Below, piece by piece: positions 1 to 6,508 of a stretch of 11,817 nucleotides of DNA. How positions within the stretch are numbered: the first letter of the stretch is position 1; every line of letters starts with the position of its first letter. The notes beneath the pieces were generated by a model. That model did no database searches. It was not told the DNA's origin and was given only the letters and a program-made list of their open reading frames with translations. The stretch comes from Flavobacteriales bacterium UBA6165 (GTDB lineage Bacteria > Bacteroidota > Bacteroidia > Flavobacteriales_D > Crocinitomicaceae): the NCBI GenBank assembly GCA_002422285.1, contig DIUF01000030.1:1-11817 (forward strand), read 5' to 3'. Made by a program: the position numbers and the translations under genes.

Positions 1-683
1 GGTATTATAAATTCATCCCAATGATATGACCGTTTTGGACCAGTAAAATGATCGGTGCTGAAAGGCGTTGTTTTCAATCCCGCTTTGTTGAAACAAGCCC
101 AAGCCCGTTTCATGTGTGTTGCACTGGTTATCAAAAGCACATTGTCTTGCATCAGCCCTTTATTTTTGAGCACTTTAATGCTTTCAACAGCATTTTCGTG
201 GGTGTTTTTTGAAATCGAATCAATGAAAATGTGCTCTTTTGGTATGCCCCAAATCAGCAATTCGTTTCGGAGCTGTCGGGCTTCATCAAGACCTCTATCA
301 CTTACAAATCCATGCGCTCCAGAAATCAATATGTACTTAATTTTGCCCCGATGATAGAGACTCAATGCTTGCCAAATTCTATCTCCTCCGCGGCGAACAC
401 TTAGCACATCCAAATCGTTGTTGTATTCAAACATGCCACCCAACACAATGGCTGTTTCATGATAACTCAGATTTTCAATTCTTGTTCCTGGCACCTCCCA
501 AAGGCGAACAAATTCTTTAAAAATAAAGGTGTTTGAGAATATGAAGCTGACAGATATTGCGCCGATTAATAGTCTCTTGCGGTATTTCGTTTTTCGCTTC
601 CAAACGAATAAAATCCAAAGTGTCAATATCCAAAAAATAGGGGTGACAAATAGGTACAGAATTTTGGAAAGTAGAAAAAACAT
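1..683 (-). CDS. YdcF/ElyC-like DUF218 membrane protein (partial, C-terminus missing)
   Basis: The reverse strand is open from an ATG at 683 to the left edge, giving 227 residues with no stop, so the C-terminus lies outside the window. The first ~55 residues hold two hydrophobic segments (about 3-28 and 37-52) separated by a basic loop (KRKTKYRKR), placing the protein in the inner membrane. The rest matches the DUF218 (YdcF/SanA/ElyC) fold: the strand AIVLGG (78-83), ISGA (120-123), the signature SKNTHENA (158-165) and LLITSATHMKRA (183-194). E. coli relatives ElyC and SanA affect envelope integrity and peptidoglycan precursor handling, but the biochemical activity of the family is poorly defined, so a role in envelope maintenance here is inference. 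It is divergent from the mechanosensitive channel gene across 57 bases. Family assignment is confident; function is not. Confidence 0.88.
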   Translation of the reverse strand, partial: MFFLLSKILYLFVTPIFWILTLWILFVWKRKTKYRKRLLIGAISVSFIFSNTFIFKEFVRLWEVPGTRIENLSYHETAIVLGGMFEYNNDLDVLSVRRGGDRIWQALSLYHRGKIKYILISGAHGFVSDRGLDEARQLRNELLIWGIPKEHIFIDSISKNTHENAVESIKVLKNKGLMQDNVLLITSATHMKRAWACFNKAGLKTTPFSTDHFTGPKRSYHWDEFII

Positions 684-698
684 GTGACGGTGCTTTAA

Positions 699-724
699 TT
701 GAGGGACTAAAGTAGCTATTTTTG
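699..724 (+). promoter_or_regulatory. Candidate TTG / TAnnTTTG promoter of the MscS-type channel gene
   Basis: TATTTTTG at 717-724 fits the Bacteroidota -7 consensus TAnnTTTG exactly. A TTG at 699-701 could serve as the -33 element, but its 15-base spacer is short. The start codon at 741 lies 16 bases past the -7 element, so the predicted 5' leader would be roughly 10 bases. Confidence 0.42.
707..714 (-). promoter_or_regulatory. Weak -7-like element for the DUF218 gene
   Basis: Read on the minus strand this is TACTTTAG, one mismatch from the Bacteroidota TAnnTTTG consensus, 23 bases before the ATG at 683. A possible upstream TTTTG (minus strand, 732-728) is only 13 bases away, shorter than usual, so the call is weak. 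It overlaps the divergent promoter region of the channel gene. Confidence 0.25.
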
Positions 725-740
725 TATCAAAATCGAAAAT

Positions 741-1658
741 ATGGAAGAGGATAGCATAGCAGTTGAGGTACAAGACACAACGCAGTCTCAAATTAGCACA
801 CAAATTCAAGCTATAACTGATGTTGTTCAAGACCCAATGCAGCTTTTGACCGTTGATCTTTGGAAATCGGCTATGGACTACCTTTTAAAGTTTGGTGTGA
901 GTTTATTGGTTGCTGCAACAATAATAATCGTCGGTTTTTGGTTAGCTAAGCGTTTGAAAAGGACCTTGCGTACGGTATTAGAAAAGCGTGATATAGACCC
1001 TTCTGTGCGCACTTTTATTCTCGATTTTGTAAGCTGGGTATTTCGAATATTAGTCATTATTACGGCGCTTGCTAAGCTAGGCATTGAGATGACTTCTTTC
1101 TTGGCCTTGTTGGGGGCTGCAGGATTTGCTATTGGCATGGCTTTTTCAGGCGCTTTGGGTAATTTTGCTGGTGGCATTTTGCTTTTGGTTTTACGTCCAT
1201 ATAGAGTTGGAGATGTGGTAATTGCCAAAGGTGAATTAGGTAAGGTTACGGATATTCAGTTGTTTAATACGGTGTTGCTCACATTCGATAACAAAACAAT
1301 CATCATCCCAAATGGCGAAGTCATCAAAGACAGTATCACCAATTTTACTAAACAAGACATTCGCCGTGTTGACTTCGATTTTGGCTTGAGTTATGGGCAT
1401 GATTTTGAGGCAGCTAAAGAAGTGATATTTGACCTGTGCAGTAAAAATGAGATGATATTGAAAGAGCCAGAACCTTTTGTTGGCGTGAAGAGTTTGGGGG
1501 ATTCAGCAGTAGATATTACTTGTCGGGTTTGGACATCAACTGAGCATTATTGGACGGTTTATTATTATTTATCCGAAACCATTTACAAAGAAATGCCAGA
1601 ACGTGGATTCCCTTTCCCATTCCCGCAAATGGATGTGCATTTGAAGAAGGAGAATTAA
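741..1658 (+). CDS. mscS: MscS-family small-conductance mechanosensitive channel
   Basis: The 305-residue product is close to the 286 residues of E. coli MscS and is predicted to be an inner-membrane channel that opens under membrane tension to release solutes during hypo-osmotic shock. It has an acidic, glutamine-rich N-terminal stretch of about 40 residues, then TM1 (about 48-70), TM2 (about 93-112) and the glycine/alanine-rich pore helix TM3 (about 118-150), with LGAAGFAIGMAFSGALGNFA matching the MscS pore pattern. TM3 leads into LRPYRVGDVV, then the beta domain (GKVTDIQLFNTVLLTFDNK, IIIPNGEVI) and a C-terminal alpha/beta domain ending PFPFPQMDVHL, the family's usual closing motif. The ATG at 741 is supported by the -7 element just upstream. 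The gene converges on the ABM-domain gene, leaving only 16 bases between stop codons. Channel identity is very likely; gating properties cannot be read from sequence. Confidence 0.95.
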   Translation: MEEDSIAVEVQDTTQSQISTQIQAITDVVQDPMQLLTVDLWKSAMDYLLKFGVSLLVAATIIIVGFWLAKRLKRTLRTVLEKRDIDPSVRTFILDFVSWVFRILVIITALAKLGIEMTSFLALLGAAGFAIGMAFSGALGNFAGGILLLVLRPYRVGDVVIAKGELGKVTDIQLFNTVLLTFDNKTIIIPNGEVIKDSITNFTKQDIRRVDFDFGLSYGHDFEAAKEVIFDLCSKNEMILKEPEPFVGVKSLGDSAVDITCRVWTSTEHYWTVYYYLSETIYKEMPERGFPFPFPQMDVHLKKEN

Positions 1659-1683
1659 AAAGAATTTTGGCTTTTTATTCTTT
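1657..1683. terminator. Possible weak AT-rich hairpin between convergent genes
   Basis: AAAAAG (1657-1662) can pair with CTTTTT (1671-1676) around an 8-base loop, or AAAGAAT (1659-1665) with ATTCTTT (1677-1683). Both stems are almost entirely A-T and overlap the ends of the two convergent genes. The location suits a bidirectional terminator, but the predicted stability is low. Confidence 0.25.
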
Positions 1684-1977
1684 AACCCACTCATGCGAGC
1701 TCTCAATCACACAAATTTGACTGAGGTAGCGGGAATACCAAAGAGCCACGTCTTTTTTGGCAGCAAGGTGTTTTAGATTGTTTCTCCAAGCATCAACAGC
1801 TTCTCGGTTTTCCCAATAAGATATGAAAATGGATTTGTTTTCATTGGCTAAGGATTCATAACCCAAATAGCCAGGTTGGGTTGCTGCGAGTGCCATCAAT
1901 TCATTATCACGCTTCAGATATTCCTCGTCTTTGTTGTACTTGGTTGAAGCAAAAATTACGGCGTATTTCCCTTGCAT
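1675..1977 (-). CDS. Antibiotic biosynthesis monooxygenase (ABM)-domain small protein
   Basis: This is a 100-residue cytoplasmic protein with no signal peptide or membrane segment. The pattern is typical of the ABM dimeric alpha/beta-barrel family, close to the YqjZ-like subgroup: an N-terminal strand (YAVIFASTKY, 5-14), a helix, the PGYLGYES turn and strand (about 35-42), the central strand and following helix (IFISYWENREAVDAWRNN, about 50-67), then LKHLAAKK and a WYSRYLSQICVIE closing strand. Members include cofactor-free monooxygenases and heme-degrading enzymes, but many have no known substrate, and the name should not be taken to mean antibiotic synthesis. It starts 9 bases after the sppA stop on the same strand and is probably co-transcribed with it. 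Whether it functions with SppA is unknown. Confidence 0.82.
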   Translation of the reverse strand: MQGKYAVIFASTKYNKDEEYLKRDNELMALAATQPGYLGYESLANENKSIFISYWENREAVDAWRNNLKHLAAKKDVALWYSRYLSQICVIESSHEWVKE

Positions 1978-1986
1978 AAAAGTAGA

Positions 1987-3768
1987 CTATCGGATATCGA
2001 AGATGAAAGGTAAACGCATCTGCACACCTTGTATTTGGTCAGCAGATTTAACGAGTTCAAACATGCGCATCACCTCAGCACTCAATTTACGATCCTTCAT
2101 TTTGGCTTGCATTTCTTCATCACCGATTGCCATCAAAATCTCGTTGAATTTGTTGCGTTCTTGTTTTGGATAATAATCGTAAATCGGTTTTTCAATTTCC
2201 GCTAGTTTTGCCGCATAAGCCATGGCATCTCGTATGCCACCGATTTCATCAACTAAGCCAATGGCCAAGGCGTCCTCACCAATCCATACACGTCCTTTCG
2301 CAAGGCTTTTTACCTTTTCCAGATCGAGCTTTCTCCCTTTGGCCACAATATTCAAGAAATCTTTATAAATCTCATTTACTTCATCCTGAATAATACTGAT
2401 TTCGGTAGCGTTCATTCTTCTTGTCAAACTCATCACGCCATGTTCATTAGTGCTCACATAATCGAAAGTGATGCCGAGCTTATTCTCAAACATTTTTCCA
2501 GCATAAGGCAATACGCCAAAAACTCCGATTGAACCAGTAATTGTTGAGCGTTGAGCAAAAATCCTATGCGCTGGAGCCGCAATGTAGTAGCCCCCAGATG
2601 CCGCTACATCACCCATGCTCACAACCAATTTTTTTGTTTCAGCCAACAAGGTCAATTCACGCCAAATCTCGTCGCTTGCCAAGGCACTTCCTCCTGGCGA
2701 ATTTATGCGAAATACAACAGCTTTGATTTCATCATTTTCTCTGATATCGCGGATTTCTTTTACCAATTTACTAGAAGCAATGCCATCACCATCCACAGAA
2801 ATATCACCTGCCGCAATTAGTATTGCAATATTTGGGTCTTTCACTTCATCAAGTACTTTTTTGTTGTCGGCACTTTTGCTCGCGTACTTGTAAAAATTAA
2901 CCATTTCAAGTTCTTCATCGCTCTCAATTCCAGTTCTTTCTTTGAGCAAAGCAAGTACTTCGTCGTAGTACTTTGTGCCATCAATTAGTTTATAATCAAC
3001 CGCGTGGACACCTCTTCTTACTAATGCGTTTTGAGCCAGACTGTCTAAATAATTTGGGTTCAAATTTCTAGACTTTCCAAGTACGTCTTTATATTCAACC
3101 CATAAGGCGTCAAGAAGTCGTTGCATTTGCATGCGAGAACTATCGCTCATTTTGTCTAAAAAGAAGGGTTCAACCGCGCTTTTAAAATCGTTGCCTTCTC
3201 CGCGAATCACTTGCATCTCGATGTCCAATTTGTCGAGCATATTTTTAAAGAACATCAATTCTGCTCCGAGACCTAAAAACTCTACCATTGTAGAAGGGAA
3301 GATGTAGCTTTCATCAGCTACAGAGCTGAGCAAAAGCCCTTTTTGAGAAAGCATTTCACCAGAATTGTAAGCCACGATAAATTTCCCAGATTCTTTGAAG
3401 CGCTCTAAGCCATTTCTAAACTCGTGCAAAGTAGAATACCCCATGGGTGCGCTATTAATCTCCAAGAAAATACCACTCACCTTGTCGTCTTTAGCTGCCT
3501 CGTCAAGTGCAATTAGTATATCATGAATCCCCAAGCTTTTGTCTATGGAAAAACTATTGGGATTGAATTCTGCACCAGTAGTTTCCATTACTGGCTCATC
3601 CAATGTGATGTGCAAAACGGATTTGTCTTTAACCGCAAATGGCTTTTGTTTGAAACTTGAGCCGATTATGGCGAAAAAAAGAATCCAAAAAATGACTGTT
3701 GCAGCCACAAGTGCCAACAATGAAGCAAAAAATATTTTCCAAAAAGAAATTTGACGTGTTGAGCTCAT
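1987..3768 (-). CDS. sppA: Signal peptide peptidase SppA, 67-kDa type
   Basis: At 593 residues this matches the long, tandem-domain form of SppA (E. coli protein 618 residues), a membrane-anchored serine protease (S49) of the periplasmic side that cuts remnant signal peptides after they leave the translocase. One N-terminal membrane anchor is visible (about 11-36). The first S49 repeat carries the general-base lysine at K196 in DFKSAVEPF, equivalent to the E. coli catalytic lysine motif. The second repeat has FRINSPGGSALASDEIWRE (about 353-371) and the nucleophile S391 in GDVAASGGYYIAAP, followed by TGSIGVFG. The Ser-Lys dyad split between repeats is therefore complete and the enzyme should be active. 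It is first in a probable two-gene unit with the ABM-domain gene and lies 110 bases downstream of the co-directional DUF5686 gene. Confidence 0.96.
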   Translation of the reverse strand: MSSTRQISFWKIFFASLLALVAATVIFWILFFAIIGSSFKQKPFAVKDKSVLHITLDEPVMETTGAEFNPNSFSIDKSLGIHDILIALDEAAKDDKVSGIFLEINSAPMGYSTLHEFRNGLERFKESGKFIVAYNSGEMLSQKGLLLSSVADESYIFPSTMVEFLGLGAELMFFKNMLDKLDIEMQVIRGEGNDFKSAVEPFFLDKMSDSSRMQMQRLLDALWVEYKDVLGKSRNLNPNYLDSLAQNALVRRGVHAVDYKLIDGTKYYDEVLALLKERTGIESDEELEMVNFYKYASKSADNKKVLDEVKDPNIAILIAAGDISVDGDGIASSKLVKEIRDIRENDEIKAVVFRINSPGGSALASDEIWRELTLLAETKKLVVSMGDVAASGGYYIAAPAHRIFAQRSTITGSIGVFGVLPYAGKMFENKLGITFDYVSTNEHGVMSLTRRMNATEISIIQDEVNEIYKDFLNIVAKGRKLDLEKVKSLAKGRVWIGEDALAIGLVDEIGGIRDAMAYAAKLAEIEKPIYDYYPKQERNKFNEILMAIGDEEMQAKMKDRKLSAEVMRMFELVKSADQIQGVQMRLPFIFDIR

Positions 3769-3795
3769 GAACTTGATTTTGAATGTTTAAGTAGA

Positions 3796-3803
3796 CAAAG
3801 GTT
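3796..3803 (-). promoter_or_regulatory. Weak -7-like element upstream of sppA
   Basis: Read on the minus strand this is AACCTTTG, one mismatch from TAnnTTTG, 27 bases before the sppA ATG. No TTG element is seen at the right distance, but a long A-rich tract (minus strand, about 3836-3811) lies immediately upstream and could act like an UP element. Read-through from the upstream DUF5686 gene is the alternative, since I see no terminator between the two. Confidence 0.25.
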
Positions 3804-3878
3804 GCTTGATTTTTTCGAGTTTTTTTTTGTTTTACACGAATGGAATCTAGTTCTGATAAGCGGAATTGGAAATGAAAA

Positions 3879-6359
3879 TCACATTCTTAGGCTCAATTTG
3901 AATGCGAAATTGCGCAACTCATTGGGCGAGGCATAGGGTCCGATGCGGTAGAAAATGCCTAATCCATATTGAGCGATACCAAACTTAATAAGATTGTCGA
4001 AAACGATTCCAGTTTCATAAAATCCACGCTCCATAGTGCTAAACTCTATTTGCTGATGTCGATCTGCATTTTTGAGTGTACCCCATCCCAAGTTTAGGCG
4101 CAAAGAAACGATGGGTTCGAACTTATCTTTCTTGATACGCCAAGGATTAAATTCAAAACGGATAAATGTTGAAGCCAATTGGTCACTTAGGAATTCATTG
4201 GGAGCCACTGTTTCGAAAATATTGAGCGCGGTTACGCCAAATTTGCGATTAAAGATGCCAGGAGTGTATATCAGCATAGGCAATGGAATGTCTCCCAGGG
4301 TTTGTTGATATTCTCCGCGTATAAAAAGTCGACCTAAGCGCATCCACCTGAATTGCTGCGATACTCTGAATAGCATACGGTCGTATGAATAATCTCCAAT
4401 TCCGATATTATCCCATCCTTTGGCATACTGTAGGTTGACAATGGGAAAACGAGGTTCGCCTAAATAAATTCTGGCACCTCCTACTTGAATGTATCTATCA
4501 TTGATACGCCAAAGCAATTCCGCACTTGTTTCAAAAACACCAAAGTAATTTCCTGATGCTGCCTGCTCAAAATGATTGAAAAAATAGTCGTAGCCCGTTT
4601 GTACGTTTTTATGTGTTGCTGAAAGGTTAATATGCATAGAACGGTATAAATACGCACCTAAATCGAACTGGAACGCCTCCTCATAATCCATTTTTCGGAC
4701 ATAGGCATTTCGTATTAATTCGCCTTGGTCTATTCTGCCTGTGGGGTCGTTGAAACTGTGAATTCCAGTGGCATTTACGTCAAAATTATAGGATATTTTG
4801 GCTTGTAATTCAGGAAGTGGAAGGATAATCCATCTGATGTGCCCACCATATTTCCAGCGTTTATCTCGAAATCCATAGCCAGTGTATGCACCAAAGCGCA
4901 AGGGTTTTAACAAGCGTTCGTTGGTTTCAAGGCCAAGTCCCAATCGGAATCCTTCAAAATCATTGAAGTTCAGAATGCGATTCAATTCGATGTCTAGAAA
5001 TTTGAATTTCAATCTCCCGGTTAGTAAACTCTGTGATAATTCTACAAGTCGATCTAGATTTGTAAATTCTGAAACCGAATCCAAAAAGACATGTGTGGCA
5101 TCGATACGAGTATCATGATTGTTGCCTCTTACTTGATTCCACAGAGAATCGCTCAGAGATGATGCATCATTTGACATGCGCACTGTAGCTCCACCAGTTT
5201 TAAAGTTTTCAGATTTTTCGCCAAAATTATAATGGCTGTAGTAACTTGTGTTGTAAATATTAATTGGAATGCCTTTTCTGGCTTCACCAATGGGGTAAAT
5301 GGTCCTGACCTCTGCAGGAACCCAATAATTTTCAACCTTGTCGTATGTAATGATTATCGTAGCAAAATTATTCGGAAGAGGGGCAGCATTGGTGCTTGCA
5401 GTAGAAGTTCCATCAGCTGCTTCCTCCAAATTGATGTTGAAAGGATTTGGAAAATTGAAGATGATTTTGTTTACCGACCAGTTAGAGGCATTTACGTATA
5501 CAGTACCTGTAGTTCCAGAGAAGTTAGATTTCAGCTTAGGTTGAAAGTTGATGATGAAAATGGTATCGTTGTCCAAATAAGTTGTGTCTTGTAAGATGTA
5601 AAAATAACCTTTCATACCACTTTCGGAAAGTGGATTGAGATATTCTGTAGCAAAGAGAAAGATTGGATTTGTATAGGCGCTGTAGGGTTGAATTTGATTT
5701 GCAAAAAGTGAAAACATGGGATTGTTGAGTCCAGAAGTTTTTGAGCCTAGAATGAGCTCTTTTCTATTGTTTTTTGGTTTGTAATGAAATCGACTGTAGG
5801 TCTCTGATGCAAAGCCTTGTCTTTGTTGAAAGTAATTCAAAAAAGACAAGGTGACGGTATCTGTATCTTCGATATGAAAATTTTCACTAACGGGTTCTAT
5901 GTCAATGTTAAAAAGGGTATATGCCTCATAGCTGAATTGCAAAAACTGTTCGATATCATTTCGATCTTTATTTCGAACTACGTTTTTGATTATGGGTATT
6001 GCTGGATTCTCGCCAGGCAAAATAAGTACTTCTGAGAATTTAGTTTCTTTCGAATGTAGATAAATTACAGTTGGTTCAAAACTGACTATTTTTTTTCGTT
6101 CATAACCAACACAAGATATTATTATTGAATCGGGAACTAGGTTGAGATTAAGTTCAAATTGTCCATCTATGTTAGAAGAGGTGCCGCCAATTAAACCATT
6201 TTTAAATGCAACAATATTGGCGAAGGGAACAGGTCTTTTCGAGCCATCATCAATAATTTTTGCTTTCCATTGGAATTGCGCGCAAGTTGTTGATGTGCAA
6301 AATATTATGCTAAAAAGAAACGCAAACTTGATTTTAATGGTAATTGATTTTGGCTTCAA
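3879..6359 (-). CDS. DUF5686 outer-membrane protein with carboxypeptidase-regulatory-like N-terminal domain
   Basis: The 826-residue product begins with a signal peptide (basic KPKSITIKIK, hydrophobic core, probable cleavage near the Ala before Q28). Residues ~30-105 form a CarboxypepD_reg-like beta-sandwich (PVPFANIVAFKNGLIGGTSS, then DGQFELNLN and ISCVGYERKKI), the small N-terminal domain common on Bacteroidota outer-membrane proteins. The DUF5686 region follows from ENPAIPIIKNVVRNKDRND (about 117-135). The last ~350 residues alternate polar and aromatic residues as expected of outer-membrane beta strands and end in FAFKLSLRM. There is no TonB-dependent-receptor plug domain. The function of DUF5686 is unknown. 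The only start compatible with the signal peptide is TTG at 6359: an in-frame stop lies about 36 bases further upstream with no ATG between, and the next methionine would remove the signal sequence. The gene is divergent from the M43 protease gene. Confidence 0.87.
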   Translation of the reverse strand: MKPKSITIKIKFAFLFSIIFCTSTTCAQFQWKAKIIDDGSKRPVPFANIVAFKNGLIGGTSSNIDGQFELNLNLVPDSIIISCVGYERKKIVSFEPTVIYLHSKETKFSEVLILPGENPAIPIIKNVVRNKDRNDIEQFLQFSYEAYTLFNIDIEPVSENFHIEDTDTVTLSFLNYFQQRQGFASETYSRFHYKPKNNRKELILGSKTSGLNNPMFSLFANQIQPYSAYTNPIFLFATEYLNPLSESGMKGYFYILQDTTYLDNDTIFIINFQPKLKSNFSGTTGTVYVNASNWSVNKIIFNFPNPFNINLEEAADGTSTASTNAAPLPNNFATIIITYDKVENYWVPAEVRTIYPIGEARKGIPINIYNTSYYSHYNFGEKSENFKTGGATVRMSNDASSLSDSLWNQVRGNNHDTRIDATHVFLDSVSEFTNLDRLVELSQSLLTGRLKFKFLDIELNRILNFNDFEGFRLGLGLETNERLLKPLRFGAYTGYGFRDKRWKYGGHIRWIILPLPELQAKISYNFDVNATGIHSFNDPTGRIDQGELIRNAYVRKMDYEEAFQFDLGAYLYRSMHINLSATHKNVQTGYDYFFNHFEQAASGNYFGVFETSAELLWRINDRYIQVGGARIYLGEPRFPIVNLQYAKGWDNIGIGDYSYDRMLFRVSQQFRWMRLGRLFIRGEYQQTLGDIPLPMLIYTPGIFNRKFGVTALNIFETVAPNEFLSDQLASTFIRFEFNPWRIKKDKFEPIVSLRLNLGWGTLKNADRHQQIEFSTMERGFYETGIVFDNLIKFGIAQYGLGIFYRIGPYASPNELRNFAFKLSLRM

Positions 6360-6381
6360 AATAGGTGTTGTGTTTAGGAAA

Positions 6382-6416
6382 CAAATGTAGTTATTTCATG
6401 ATATCCTTTCACTCAA
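6382..6416 (-). promoter_or_regulatory. Promoter of the DUF5686 gene (TTG / TACATTTG)
   Basis: On the minus strand TACATTTG (6389-6382) is a perfect TAnnTTTG -7 element, preceded by TTG (6416-6414) with a 24-base spacer. It ends 22 bases before the TTG start codon, so a short leader of about 15-18 bases is expected and the position supports that start. Confidence 0.5.
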
Positions 6417-6436
6417 TTATCCATACCATTCATGTA

Positions 6437-6475
6437 TTTTGTGAACCCAAATTAAACTTTTATGTTATATATTTG
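6437..6475 (+). promoter_or_regulatory. Promoter of the M43 protease gene (TTTTG / TATATTTG)
   Basis: TATATTTG at 6468-6475 is a perfect TAnnTTTG -7 element. A TTTTG at 6437-6441 could be the upstream element, but the 26-base spacer is long. The start codon is 33 bases downstream of the -7 element. This promoter lies back to back with that of the DUF5686 gene, and the translated-looking sequence between 6365 and 6508 is therefore leader and promoter DNA. Confidence 0.5.
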
Positions 6476-6508
6476 CCACCAAACCTGTTGAAATTAATAA
6501 AAACTACC

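Noticed and set aside
55..354. Plus-strand open frame of 99 codons at the left edge
   Set aside because: The opposite strand encodes a clear DUF218 protein over the same bases.
878..1228. Minus-strand open frame of 116 codons inside the channel gene
   Set aside because: It is antisense to a fully conserved MscS coding region and its translation shows no recognisable domain.
3769..3878. Terminator between the DUF5686 gene and sppA
   Set aside because: The poly-T run here is on the plus strand while both genes are on the minus strand, and no supporting stem is seen.
5232..5594. Plus-strand open frame of 120 codons inside the DUF5686 gene
   Set aside because: It is antisense to a coherent coding frame and has no recognisable family pattern; treated as a shadow.
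6365..6508. N-terminal extension of the M43 protease from the ATG at 6365
   Set aside because: It would put 48 residues in front of an excellent signal peptide and would cover both promoter elements; the ATG at 6509 is the better start.
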